Source: a virus
Virus record (IMG/VR): IMGVR_UViG_3300022821_000118
Location: 1-23,284 of that record
Length of the DNA stretch: 23,284 nt
Strand: one strand, 5' to 3'
The first letter of the stretch is position 1; the number at the start of each line of letters is the position of its first letter. The notes beneath the pieces were generated by a model, which saw only the letters and a list, made by a program, of their open reading frames with translations, did no database searches and was not told where the DNA came from. The position numbers and the translations under genes are program-made. Below, one piece after another: positions 7,682 to 15,567 of this stretch.

Positions 7682-9469
7682 ATGGTAGCTATCCCACAAT
7701 TTTTTATTAGGAAAGGAGGTGTTAATTACATATTAATAGGTTTCAATTTCGAAAGAGAAGGGAATACTGCTGTTGACCAAACACCTTTTGAAGTTAGTAA
7801 AGGTAATGGACCTAATCTAAATATTGGTGATGATGCTAGTATTGGTTATATGGATGGTTCCTTCGTTTCTGAGTTTAGTGGTGATATAGTTAGTAAAGCA
7901 GTTTCTGAAACAGGAGTCTATACTCTTGAGAGTTATGGTGGTCGTTTGAATAGGGCTGCTCACTTTAGTCAAATCTTTGACGGTCAAACTCCTGAAGCTA
8001 TTGCTGAGAACATTATTGATAATCAGTTACCTAGCTTGACTTATGCTAGTACTGCGTCTTCTGGAATCACTATTGAACGATTCGTTATTAGAGATGAGAC
8101 TCCTGGTGAGGCTATTGGTCGGTTGGTTGAGTTACTTAATTGGCAGATAAGAACTGATAATGATAAAAACTTTTATTTCGAACCTATAGGTCACACGACT
8201 AACAGTACAACTTTGGAAGTAGGTGTTAACGCTATAGTTACTACTCCTTGGAGTGAGTCTCCTAATAGTTTAGTTAATAGTGTTTCTTTTATAGGTGGTG
8301 ATGCAGTTTTTAATACTGCTCAGTCATTCACTGCTACTGCTAGCCAGACAGTTTTTACTGTTGATAATAAGATTGTTGGTAATGTTAAAATTACTGATGA
8401 CGATACTGAGTTAGTTGGTGGTACTTCTGATAGCACTACTACTTTTGATTATAGTGTTGATTTTGATAATAGTATTATTACTTTCGAGGTTGGTAGAACT
8501 GTTGGTCATACGATCATTGTTAATTATGATTATGGTTTACCTATTAAGGTTACTGCTCAAGATGATGCTAGTATTACTGCTAATGGTATTTTTTCTACTA
8601 AGGTTACTGATGCTAGTATTAAGACTATGAGTGATGCTCGTAAGAGGGCTAAGCAGATACTTAATAATGGTTCTATAACTAAGAATAGTGAGATACAAAT
8701 TTCTTATAGTAGTACTTATCAGGTTGGTCAAACAGTTCAAGTTATAGATTCGTTTAATAGTGTGGATCAGCAAGTAGTTATTAATAAGTTAACTTTTAAT
8801 TATTTGGAGGGTGTTAAGAGGATTGAAGTTGGTAATACTAGAGATGGTGTTCTTGATTGGAATAAGGGTATTGATGCTCGTTTGAAGAAGTTAGAGAGTA
8901 AGCAAGATAATAGTGATCGTATCCAGAAATATATTCAAGTAGTTGAGACTATTAATATAACTCAAAGGCAAGGTAGAACTAAAGTATCCACTCAGTCACT
9001 TGGTAGTGCTTGGATAGTGGGTAGTTCAACCAATGGTCTTGTAGGTACTAACACAGCCACAATTAGTGGTAATCAACAAGTAGTAGGTGCAGGTGATAGA
9101 GGATCTAAAGTTGTTATTAGTGTTAAGAATCCTAACAGTACTTTCTATGAAAGGTTTAATTTCGTAAATTATATTGATACAGCTACAACTACTGCAACTC
9201 CAGATTACACTAATGAAGATTGTGATTTCCTTAACACAGAAGTATTACAAAGTCTAAGCGCTCAGAAAGGAGCAACAATAACTAAAGCTAAACTTACTTC
9301 AGATAGTACTACTAATTTAACTTTCGAGATGACTGCAGATAATTCTAATTGGGAATCAGTAACTAGTGGCACAATACACACCTTTACAAATACAGGTTCT
9401 GATTTAAGATTTAGAGCTACAGCTAGTGGTGCAGCAACGATAAGTTTAATAACTATAACATATGAATAA
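7682..9469 (+). CDS. Baseplate hub-like protein (gpD/gp27-type) with C-terminal beta domain
   Basis: A 595-residue protein. The N-terminal 300 residues have the hub layout: a strand-rich start, then RLNRAAHFSQIFDGQTPEAI with AENIIDNQL, and the segment FVIRDETPGEAIGRLVELLN with WQIRTDNDKNFYFEP (about 132-170), which is diagnostic of late-control-D/gp27-type tail hub proteins. A second hub-type region covers ITANGIFSTKVTD to about residue 395 ('R.AK.ILN.G...' then 'QVGQTVQV'). From about 415 onward there is a separate Thr/Ser-rich beta region ending in WESVTSGTIHTFTNTGSDL, which resembles a jelly-roll or carbohydrate-binding module. The stop overlaps the endonuclease start (TAATG). Confidence 0.65.
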   Translation: MVAIPQFFIRKGGVNYILIGFNFEREGNTAVDQTPFEVSKGNGPNLNIGDDASIGYMDGSFVSEFSGDIVSKAVSETGVYTLESYGGRLNRAAHFSQIFDGQTPEAIAENIIDNQLPSLTYASTASSGITIERFVIRDETPGEAIGRLVELLNWQIRTDNDKNFYFEPIGHTTNSTTLEVGVNAIVTTPWSESPNSLVNSVSFIGGDAVFNTAQSFTATASQTVFTVDNKIVGNVKITDDDTELVGGTSDSTTTFDYSVDFDNSIITFEVGRTVGHTIIVNYDYGLPIKVTAQDDASITANGIFSTKVTDASIKTMSDARKRAKQILNNGSITKNSEIQISYSSTYQVGQTVQVIDSFNSVDQQVVINKLTFNYLEGVKRIEVGNTRDGVLDWNKGIDARLKKLESKQDNSDRIQKYIQVVETINITQRQGRTKVSTQSLGSAWIVGSSTNGLVGTNTATISGNQQVVGAGDRGSKVVISVKNPNSTFYERFNFVNYIDTATTTATPDYTNEDCDFLNTEVLQSLSAQKGATITKAKLTSDSTTNLTFEMTADNSNWESVTSGTIHTFTNTGSDLRFRATASGAATISLITITYE

Positions 9470-10071
9470 TGATTAAAATGATAAACTATACTAAATTATA
9501 TGAACAATATACTGAAGGTAAATCCTCTAACGAAATAGCTAGAAGTTTAGGTGTTCGAGCAGGTACAGTAATTTATCATTTCAAAAAAAGAGGATTTAAA
9601 CTAAGAACTCAAAAAGAAGCCATAGCGAATAGACCTCCAGAACTAAAAGATAAAATTAGTAAAACATTAAAAAGAAAATATAAATCAGGAACAATAATTC
9701 AGTGGGCCACAGGATTAACTAAGGAAACTGATGAAAGAGTAAAAAGTGTAGCTTTATCAAAAACTGGAACAAATTATTATAATTGGAAAGGTGGTAAATG
9801 TGTTCACCCCTCTGGTGCAACAAGAATGAGTGAGAATGGAAGACAATTTTGGGAACATCATAAAGTGTGGTGTATTGCTAACAATTTCCCGTATATTCCT
9901 AAAGGGTTGGAAATACATCACATAAACTTAAATCCTTCAGATAACAGACCTGAAAATCTAGTTATGCTCCCTGGAACAATACATAGAAAATTACATGCAA
10001 AATTACAATTACGAACTAATCCAGATAGAAAATACTGGGGAAAAAATATACATTTAAGAGGTAAAGCATAA
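9469..10071 (+). CDS. Free-standing HNH homing endonuclease with N-terminal helix-turn-helix
   Basis: A 200-residue protein. Residues 6-45 form a helix-turn-helix (YEQYTEGKSSNEIARSLGVR then AGTVIYHFKKRGF). Residues 98-110 (SKTGTNYYNWKGG) match the NUMOD3-like DNA-binding motif common in phage homing endonucleases. The HNH core is at 127-176: EIHHIN (H150, H151), PENL (N163) and H172. These enzymes nick or cut intron-less alleles and spread by gene conversion. It sits between two virion genes and interrupts an otherwise contiguous TAATG junction. An alternative ATG is at 9478. Confidence in the family is high; activity is inferred from intact catalytic residues. Confidence 0.9.
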   Translation: MIKMINYTKLYEQYTEGKSSNEIARSLGVRAGTVIYHFKKRGFKLRTQKEAIANRPPELKDKISKTLKRKYKSGTIIQWATGLTKETDERVKSVALSKTGTNYYNWKGGKCVHPSGATRMSENGRQFWEHHKVWCIANNFPYIPKGLEIHHINLNPSDNRPENLVMLPGTIHRKLHAKLQLRTNPDRKYWGKNIHLRGKA

Positions 10072-11024
10072 TGGCAAATAGAACAACATTTACAGAAATT
10101 AGTGATGGTGATGAATTATCAGAGGGTTATTTCAACGGTATTAGTGGATTTTTAGCTCCGCCTTTAATTAGGAATCTTATTAGACAATTACAAAACCGTA
10201 GTGTAGTTTTCTCTGCTGATGGCGGAGAATGGGCTGAAGCTTACACTGATAGTAATGGTCGATTGAATAGTGTTGCATCAGCAACAGCTTTTTACACCTC
10301 GTTGGAAGAAAAGTTTGTAGCTGGAGTAGACGATGAAGCTAGTGGTGACACAACGAGTGACCCAAATAGCTTTACTAATCCTAGTTATGCTTTTGACGGT
10401 GACAGAACTACGTACGCAAGAAAAACTATTGATGGTGGCTCTAGGTCGTGGAGTTTAGGAAAGACTTTCACAGCAAAAAACGTTAACCTAGTTCAATACA
10501 GGGTTGCAGGATATGTCGGTGGAGAAAGCGTCCACACTATAAAAATGCAAACTTATGATGGAGCTACTTGGAATGATGAGACAACAGTAGGTTATGGTGC
10601 AGAAACTTCATTGCAATACTACGAGGATTCTTATGAATTAAATTCTTCAGTGGAAGGAGTTAGGTTCTTATTTACTGGTGACGGTCACGCAAGTGGTACA
10701 CTCGATTTTAGAGTGTTAAACATAACTTATGGCGACATGGCTGACAATACAGTAGTCACACACGATTTACCTTCTGGTAGTTTCTCTTCAACAATAAGTA
10801 GTTGTTTCGGAAGTGCTTTAGTTGCTGACTGGGAAACAGGTGCTAACATACAATATAAACTAACTAACGCTACTAGTGATACAGGTTGGCTAACTTATAA
10901 TGAGGTATCTAGTTTTACTGCTTTCACTAGTGAACCAACAACTTGCATAGTTAAACTAATACTTAAAACTACTAGTCCAACTACAGGTTATCCTAGTATT
11001 AAGGGTTTTGCGGTGTACGAATGA
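10071..11024 (+). CDS. Tail fibre / receptor-binding protein with discoidin-like domain
   Basis: A 317-residue protein with GAGGT 8 bases before its ATG. Residues 95-225 look like a discoidin (F5/8 type C-like) beta-sandwich: TNPSYAFDGDRTTYARK, then WSLGKTFTAKNVNLVQYRVA, and SVEGVRFLFTGDGHA. These domains bind sugars or lipids. The C-terminal part (from about 230) is another beta region ending SIKGFAVYE. The N-terminus (ISDGDELSEGYFNGI) resembles an attachment segment of phage fibre proteins ('i.dGd.l.a...N.i'). The position after the hub gene supports a role in host attachment. It overlaps the next gene by 4 bases (ATGA). Confidence 0.65.
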   Translation: MANRTTFTEISDGDELSEGYFNGISGFLAPPLIRNLIRQLQNRSVVFSADGGEWAEAYTDSNGRLNSVASATAFYTSLEEKFVAGVDDEASGDTTSDPNSFTNPSYAFDGDRTTYARKTIDGGSRSWSLGKTFTAKNVNLVQYRVAGYVGGESVHTIKMQTYDGATWNDETTVGYGAETSLQYYEDSYELNSSVEGVRFLFTGDGHASGTLDFRVLNITYGDMADNTVVTHDLPSGSFSSTISSCFGSALVADWETGANIQYKLTNATSDTGWLTYNEVSSFTAFTSEPTTCIVKLILKTTSPTTGYPSIKGFAVYE

Positions 11025-11851
11025 ACTGGGTTCAACAATTATGGATTACAATAATATCTAGTGATAACAAACCTTTTATTGATAAAATCTCCTTATTAGA
11101 GACTGCTAATAAAAAACTTAAATATACTCAAGATAGTCTTAATAAAGATTTTGATTCTTGCGTTGACAAAATTAGTGATTTGAGAAATGAGAATACTCTT
11201 TTAACAACTAACATTATTGATTTGAAGGATCAAGTTTTTACTTTAACCCCTTTAGAGATTAAGAAACCTACTTGGTTAACAGGTAAAGTTGCTTACACTC
11301 CTAAACGAAGATTCGTCTCTAAAGAATACGACTTATACTTCACTTTTGATGAGCCTGGAGACGTCTTTGATAAAAGCCGTTATTTATACCGACTAATGAA
11401 AAAAGCAGGTTATATAGGCTTAAATCAATCCTACGCTAAAGCTAACGAACTACACAAATGGATAGTCTCAAGACTCAAATATACTTATGATGACAAAGAC
11501 AATTGGAGACCAGTAACAGAAACTCTTCTTGCAAAACGTTGCGATTGCGAAGACTCAGCAATAGTTCTTTGCAGCACATTCGGAATGGCAGGATGGAAAG
11601 ATGACGAAGTATTTTTAGGTGTAGGATGGTACTATCCAAAAGGAAAAATTAAAGACCCAGAAAACAGGTTCTACCACTCATGGTGCAATATAAAGATTAA
11701 TGGCAAATGGTATATCTCAGAAGGAACAAACCCTAGAGGTAGCTTATTAAGATGGGATACTTACAGAGACAAATACGAACTAAAAGAAGTATGGAACTGG
11801 AAATTCGAAGGAAGACTAAGAAGCGGAAAAAAATATTTTAACAGAGAATAA
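11021..11851 (+). CDS. Transglutaminase-fold cysteine peptidase with N-terminal coiled coil
   Basis: A 276-residue protein with GGTG 5 bases before the ATG. Residues 20-75 form a coiled coil (ISLLETANKKLKYTQDSL; DLRNENTLLTTNIIDLKD). The transglutaminase-like core spans about 135-245: helix ANELHKWIVSRLKYTYDD, catalytic Cys in RCDCEDSA (probably C176), His in FYHSW (H219), and an acidic residue at the third position in WYISEGT (E234, where Asp is usual). The same fold is found in pseudomurein endoisopeptidases of methanogen viruses and in bacterial peptidases. It may cleave host envelope peptide or protein during entry or lysis. Substrate is unknown. Confidence 0.7.
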   Translation: MNWVQQLWITIISSDNKPFIDKISLLETANKKLKYTQDSLNKDFDSCVDKISDLRNENTLLTTNIIDLKDQVFTLTPLEIKKPTWLTGKVAYTPKRRFVSKEYDLYFTFDEPGDVFDKSRYLYRLMKKAGYIGLNQSYAKANELHKWIVSRLKYTYDDKDNWRPVTETLLAKRCDCEDSAIVLCSTFGMAGWKDDEVFLGVGWYYPKGKIKDPENRFYHSWCNIKINGKWYISEGTNPRGSLLRWDTYRDKYELKEVWNWKFEGRLRSGKKYFNRE

Positions 11852-11856
11852 AAAAA

Positions 11857-12294
11857 ATGAATAGTGATTTGGAATATTTACTAAAACCTCAAAAAATGGT
11901 TCGAAGTAAACACGACAATCTAATAATAAATGTTTCTAACCACACAACAATAAGTCCAAATGTTTTAACAATGTATATGAGTGCATACTTCTTAAAAAGG
12001 AAAACAAAAAACTCCTCAAGAGTAGAAGGAGATATAGACCTACTACAAATGTTCTACCAACACGAAGAGTTCAGAGATATAGACCACTGGAAAGAAATAC
12101 CTTTTGCAGATGCCAAACTATTAATTTGGGAAATGAAAAGCACAGATAATAAAAACAACTATTACAGAGCAAAAAGCCAGTTAAAAAAAGAAAAGAAGTT
12201 CATACAAGACAACACAAACTACCAAGACATTGATTGTTTCTATTGCTTCAACGTAGGGAACAGTTATTCATGGAGGTTTATAGATATAAAATGA
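11857..12294 (+). CDS. Hypothetical protein, 145 residues
   Basis: No family recognised. The N-terminal part has a small strand-rich section (DNLIINVSNHTTISPNV), followed by charged helices (SRVEGDIDLLQMFYQHEEF; NNYYRAKSQLKKEKK). Two Cys are close together in DIDCFYCFN near the C-terminus. It starts 5 bases after the peptidase gene with a weak binding site and ends in an ATGA overlap with the next gene. Coding status is supported by the packing and by good amino-acid balance. Confidence 0.6.
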   Translation: MNSDLEYLLKPQKMVRSKHDNLIINVSNHTTISPNVLTMYMSAYFLKRKTKNSSRVEGDIDLLQMFYQHEEFRDIDHWKEIPFADAKLLIWEMKSTDNKNNYYRAKSQLKKEKKFIQDNTNYQDIDCFYCFNVGNSYSWRFIDIK

Positions 12295-12548
12295 CATTAG
12301 AAACGGTAACAAGGAAAGAATGGAAAAAACAAGTAGAGGACAACCTATTGAATATTGAAGAAGCCTTAATAGAAAAAATGGATACTTATTTAGCACTAAT
12401 AAAAATTAATAAAAATTATCGAATGGATGACAAGACTCACAGAATAATACATCAGATAGACTTTGACAAAGGAATAATCACTTACAAATTAGGAGCTAAA
12501 AGAAGAATGGGCTTCGATTACAAAAATAAACAACCAGGAGGAAAATAA
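12291..12548 (+). CDS. Hypothetical protein, 85 residues
   Basis: The start at 12291 is chosen for its ATGA overlap with the previous stop; a longer in-frame start at 12234 would lie inside the previous gene. The product is a charged helical protein (TRKEWKKQVEDNLLNIEEAL) followed by a strand pair KTHRIIHQIDFDKGIITYKL and a basic tail ending QPGGK. That tail carries the GGAGG binding site for the next gene. No known family. Confidence 0.6.
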   Translation: MTLETVTRKEWKKQVEDNLLNIEEALIEKMDTYLALIKINKNYRMDDKTHRIIHQIDFDKGIITYKLGAKRRMGFDYKNKQPGGK

Positions 12549-12549
12549 A

Positions 12550-12720
12550 ATGAATAAAGAAAAATTTTGGGAAAGTAGAAGAGTATGGGGAGCAGGACTA
12601 ACGCTTGTAGCAACAGCACTTATTATTGCATTCCCTGAGAACGTAATTATCATAGCACCGATAATGACAGGACTAGCAGGACTACTAGGATTAGGCAGTT
12701 GGACATTCCCTAAAAAATAA
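12550..12720 (+). CDS. Small two-helix membrane protein, candidate holin
   Basis: A 56-residue protein with GGAGG 8 bases before the ATG. A charged N-terminus (NKEKFWESRRVW) is followed by two hydrophobic segments, about 14-29 (WGAGLTLVATALIIAF) and 32-50 (VIIIAPIMTGLAGLLGLG), and a short basic end FPKK. Size and topology are those of a class II holin. It lies one base after the previous stop, and a peptidase gene is 0.7 kb upstream, which would fit a lysis block. Holins share no motif, so this is by topology only. Confidence 0.6.
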   Translation: MNKEKFWESRRVWGAGLTLVATALIIAFPENVIIIAPIMTGLAGLLGLGSWTFPKK

Positions 12721-12733
12721 ACCCAACAAAAAC

Positions 12734-12749
12734 TTTTTATTTTTTTTTT
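12734..12749 (+). terminator. T-run terminator after the small membrane protein gene
   Basis: A run of five T, then an A, then ten T, beginning 14 bases after the stop codon at 12720. It matches the archaeal T-tract terminator type and probably ends the late virion operon. The next gene starts about 28 bases further on with its own GGTGA site. Confidence 0.5.
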
Positions 12750-12776
12750 AATTATTAAAAACTAGGTGACATGAAG

Positions 12777-13802
12777 ATGACTAAAATAGAGATTGATAAA
12801 GATTACTTAAAAAAAGCATTTATAGACAGAAACTTATCTTCAAGAAAAATAGCTGAAGAACTAGGAATACACCACACAACAGTATTAAAAAGAATCAAAG
12901 AGTACAACCTAAAGAAATCAACCATTAAACCTTTATCAGCAAACTCATCAAAAAAGCCTTTAATAGAAACTCAAGAACAACAAATTGTAAAAGAATTAGC
13001 TAAAAACAATTTCTCACCACAACAACTAAAAGAGTTCATACAAGGATTATCAAAACAAAAGAGTAGTCAATCAGAAGAATACTTTATAGGAAAGAACCAT
13101 GTTAAGATAGGAGTTAGTGGAGACTATCACTTTGGTAATATTAATGTTGATTACAAACTAATAGAACACTATATTAAAACTACTAAGAAAGAGAAAGTAG
13201 ATCTCCATCTTAACTTAGGAGACATCTTTGATGGTTGGTATCAGAATAGACCAAGCAGTATTTTCGAACAAGATGCTATAGGTTTTGATAGACAAATGGA
13301 TCTAGCAGCTAAATGGTTATCTAAGTTAGATGCACCACTATATTTTATTACTGGGAATCACTCTTACAATACTTTTGTTCGAGGAGCAGGTATAGAAGCA
13401 GGACCCTACCTTGAAGACAAACTAAAACTTGCTGGAAACGAAGCTCATTATTTAGGTAATGCTGAAGGAGATATACAAATTGGTAAAGGTTGTACTATTA
13501 AATTAATGCATCCAGATGGAGGAACAGCTTATGCTCTTAGTTACAAACCTCAGAAGATCATAGAGAGTTTAGAGAGTGGTCTCAAACCAAACATTTTATT
13601 GATTGGACACTTCCATAAGATGGAACAGTTATTCTATCGTAATGTGCATGCTTTTCAAACTGGAACTATGATGGGTCAAACAAAGTTTATGAGAGGTAAA
13701 CAAATACCTGCTCACAAAGGATTTTATATTTTAGACGTGTTTAGTAATGATAAGGGTCAAGTCGATAAGATAGTTACTCAACTATATCCCTCATACAAAT
13801 AG
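12777..13802 (+). CDS. HTH-metallophosphoesterase fusion (calcineurin-like)
   Basis: The start at 12777 is preferred over 12771 because AGGTGA is 7 bases upstream of it but only 1 base from the first ATG. The 341-residue product has a resolvase-like helix-turn-helix at 10-45 (LSSRKIAEELGIHHTTVLKR), a charged linker, and a calcineurin-like phosphoesterase domain from 108. All metal ligands are visible: GDYH (D116, H118), GDIFD (D149), GNH (N194, H195), MHPDGG (H245) and GHFH (H278, H280). Such enzymes cut phosphodiesters in DNA, RNA or small nucleotides. The fused DNA-binding part suggests action on DNA or regulation. It is the last gene of the plus-strand arm. Confidence 0.85.
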   Translation: MTKIEIDKDYLKKAFIDRNLSSRKIAEELGIHHTTVLKRIKEYNLKKSTIKPLSANSSKKPLIETQEQQIVKELAKNNFSPQQLKEFIQGLSKQKSSQSEEYFIGKNHVKIGVSGDYHFGNINVDYKLIEHYIKTTKKEKVDLHLNLGDIFDGWYQNRPSSIFEQDAIGFDRQMDLAAKWLSKLDAPLYFITGNHSYNTFVRGAGIEAGPYLEDKLKLAGNEAHYLGNAEGDIQIGKGCTIKLMHPDGGTAYALSYKPQKIIESLESGLKPNILLIGHFHKMEQLFYRNVHAFQTGTMMGQTKFMRGKQIPAHKGFYILDVFSNDKGQVDKIVTQLYPSYK

Positions 13803-13811
13803 TCACTTTTT

Positions 13812-13884
13812 GTTTGAGAGGTTCAGGGTTTTCTACCCACCCTACTCCCCTAATTACTTTCCTTGGGCTTCTCAAACTCTTTTA
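13812..13884. terminator. Stem-loop and T-rich end between converging arms
   Basis: GTTTGAGAGGTTC (13812-13824) can pair with GGGCTTCTCAAAC (13865-13877) over 13 positions including three G-T pairs. The 40-base loop holds a small GGGT/ACCC hairpin. TCTTTTATTA follows on the plus strand. It lies 10 bases after the stop of the plus-strand arm and is the likely end of that transcript. The remaining gap to 13968 holds a comparatively GC-rich stretch (about 13908-13938) with a repeated AGGTGC; no gene is seen there. Confidence 0.55.
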
Positions 13885-13968
13885 TTATAATGAGTAGTTT
13901 AACCACTTGCTCAGGTGCATCAGTCGGGTGAGGTGCCTAATGATTATTATTTATTAACATTGTACGAA

Positions 13969-14397
13969 CTATTTGACTTCCTCTATCAACTTCTTCCTAC
14001 CAACTTTATTAGGAGGGTGCTTCTCAAACTCAACACCAAAAACATCCTTAAAAGTTCTCACAGTTAACATAGTTGTTTTACCAGCACTATTATAATCAGT
14101 ATCATAATACATTACTAAACAAGGTTGACGATTACTCTTAAACAATAAATAAGCTTGGTAAGTGATAGGACTAACAAACTCTAACTTATCAATATACTTC
14201 TTAGCCTGATTCCAACTCATACTCTTCAATCTTTTACACTCAAAGATAACTCTGTGATTATCACTTCTTAAGTCATATTGTAGTTGGAATCCTTCTTGTC
14301 CTGTTCTTACTAGGTCTTCGTATTTGTTTCTTAGACTGTGCGTAGTGTCTAGTTCGAATTGTGATCCTTTACTTTTTGCTGCTCTAACTGATGTCAT
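13969..14397 (-). CDS. Hjc-like PD-(D/E)XK nuclease (Holliday junction resolvase type)
   Basis: A 142-residue protein with GAGGAT just before its ATG. The N-terminal pattern KGSQFELDTTHSLRNKY has the Glu (E15) of archaeal Hjc, which is followed in the family by a strand with Asp and then E-x-K. Here the candidates are LQYDLRSD (D42) and VIFECKRLK (E53, K55), followed by the helix WNQAKKYIDKL. Length is right for Hjc (about 125-145). The enzyme cuts four-way junctions in recombination or genome maturation. It is the last gene of the minus-strand arm, 1 base after the zinc-ribbon gene. A different PD-(D/E)XK nuclease remains possible. Confidence 0.65.
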   Translation of the reverse strand: MTSVRAAKSKGSQFELDTTHSLRNKYEDLVRTGQEGFQLQYDLRSDNHRVIFECKRLKSMSWNQAKKYIDKLEFVSPITYQAYLLFKSNRQPCLVMYYDTDYNSAGKTTMLTVRTFKDVFGVEFEKHPPNKVGRKKLIEEVK

Positions 14398-14398
14398 C

Positions 14399-14740
14399 TT
14401 ATCCTCTTAATTTATTGTCTTGTATTGTTGCTTCAATAATTAACTCATCCAAGGTCATTGTTAGAATGTCTTGTATGAATCTTTGTTTCCTTACTTTTGT
14501 TAAGTATAGGGTTGGATCTCCCATTCCTTTGTTGAATAGTCTTGCTCTCTGGTCACTAATTACTTTATACAATTCTCCTCTATTCATTAATGCAAAGATT
14601 GTTTCTGTTGGTAACTTGTTAGCTTTGTGTTTTAATCTCTTAGCTTCATGCCAAAGAAACCTTTGTCTATTACATAATGTGCAATATTCTTGATGTACTT
14701 TAATAGTACAATCTTCAGATCCACAAACATAACACTTCAT
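14399..14740 (-). CDS. Zinc-ribbon protein, 113 residues
   Basis: The start at 14740 makes an ATGA overlap with the previous stop and puts the ribbon at the very N-terminus; a longer frame would begin inside the preceding gene. CYVC (C3, C6) and CTLC (C20, C23) form a likely four-Cys zinc site, with an extra Cys at 11. A basic helical region follows (RFLWHEAKRLKHKANKLP), then a helical C-terminus. Probably binds nucleic acid or a protein partner. It ends next to the Hjc-like nuclease gene, so the two may work together. No named family recognised. Confidence 0.65.
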   Translation of the reverse strand: MKCYVCGSEDCTIKVHQEYCTLCNRQRFLWHEAKRLKHKANKLPTETIFALMNRGELYKVISDQRARLFNKGMGDPTLYLTKVRKQRFIQDILTMTLDELIIEATIQDNKLRG

Positions 14741-14973
14741 TCTTGACTCATCACTTCTTCCATTAAGTGTTTTAAGAACCAACAAACGCTTATTATGAAT
14801 CCTGGCATCGCTACTGCTAATAGTATTTTCTCTGATAACCATTCACCGTACATGTTGTAATAGACTGTTACTAGTCCTTGTGGTGCAGTAAATATTTGGT
14901 ATAAGTTTATTAGTCCTATCGCTACGTATACTAAGGTACTGAATATTAGGTATAGGCTTATAGTGTCTATCAT
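14737..14973 (-). CDS. Small membrane protein with two transmembrane segments
   Basis: The start at 14973 is chosen because it forms ATGA with the stop of the upstream gene; ATG at 14985 or an earlier start is possible but would overlap more. The 78-residue product has hydrophobic segments about 3-26 (DTISLYLIFSTLVYVAIGLI) and about 48-70 (ILLAVAMPGFIISVCWFL), joined by a polar loop. Topology resembles a small phage membrane protein. Function unknown. Confidence 0.6.
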   Translation of the reverse strand: MIDTISLYLIFSTLVYVAIGLINLYQIFTAPQGLVTVYYNMYGEWLSEKILLAVAMPGFIISVCWFLKHLMEEVMSQE

Positions 14974-15242
14974 TCGCTGGTGCATTTTAGTCCGTGGTAT
15001 CTTGATAAGTATCTTCCAAGGGTGAAAACTTTTAGTCCTTCGTTCTCTTCCCATGGCAGGTTGTTTCCTTCGTGCTTCTTATCGTATGCGGTGTTGAAGC
15101 TTCTTATCAGGTATGCTGCTTTGATAAATCCTACTTTCACGTCTAGTCGGTCTTTAATAGTTTCACGAATGCCATAGTAGTTTTTTCTTCCTTTTCTCGC
15201 TCTCGCTTCAGCAACTTGCGCATCAATACTTTCTTGAATCAT
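14970..15242 (-). CDS. Hypothetical protein, 90 residues
   Basis: A strong GGAGG lies about 8 bases before the ATG. The product is basic and helical: an N-terminal helix ESIDAQVAEARARKGRKNYY, then ETIKDRLDVKVGFIKAAYLI and a tail LGRYLSRYHGLKC. No domain recognised. The gap upstream (15243-15269) carries only the binding site. Confidence 0.6.
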   Translation of the reverse strand: MIQESIDAQVAEARARKGRKNYYGIRETIKDRLDVKVGFIKAAYLIRSFNTAYDKKHEGNNLPWEENEGLKVFTLGRYLSRYHGLKCTSE

Positions 15243-15269
15243 CTTATCCTCCTCTCTAATTATGTGAAC

Positions 15270-15566
15270 TTATTCTAAACCTATTTCTTTTTTGTAAGCT
15301 ATCAATTCTTTGCTAGCAGTATCTCTTTTAATGATTAAAGAGTTTAATTTAGGGTCTAAAAATTTCTTACAATCTTCCTCAGTGCATTCACTACTGTTTA
15401 AGATATGTTCATCATTCCATTCTCCAGCATCTCCAGTATATGTTTCCCAACAACGTAAACTTAAATCATCAGTGTAATTTAATTGCTCAATAATATCATG
15501 TGCAGACCATTCAGCTTTATCATTAATCCCATGAACATATAATACTATTTTATGTAATTTTACCAT
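15270..15566 (-). CDS. Hypothetical protein, 98 residues
   Basis: AAAGGAG is 7-8 bases before the ATG. The first 12 residues form a strand (KLHKIVLYVHGIND), followed by an acidic mixed region with Trp residues and a helical C-terminus (LIIKRDTASKELIAYKKE). Two Cys in SSECTEEDCKKF. No family recognised. It is separated from the previous gene by one base. Confidence 0.55.
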   Translation of the reverse strand: MVKLHKIVLYVHGINDKAEWSAHDIIEQLNYTDDLSLRCWETYTGDAGEWNDEHILNSSECTEEDCKKFLDPKLNSLIIKRDTASKELIAYKKEIGLE

Positions 15567-15567
15567 G

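Noticed and set aside
8415-8773. Long ORFs on both strands inside the hub gene, very rich in Leu/Val or Ile/Ser
   Set aside because: They are shadows of simple-composition codons (repeated GTT, AGT, ATT) of the hub gene.
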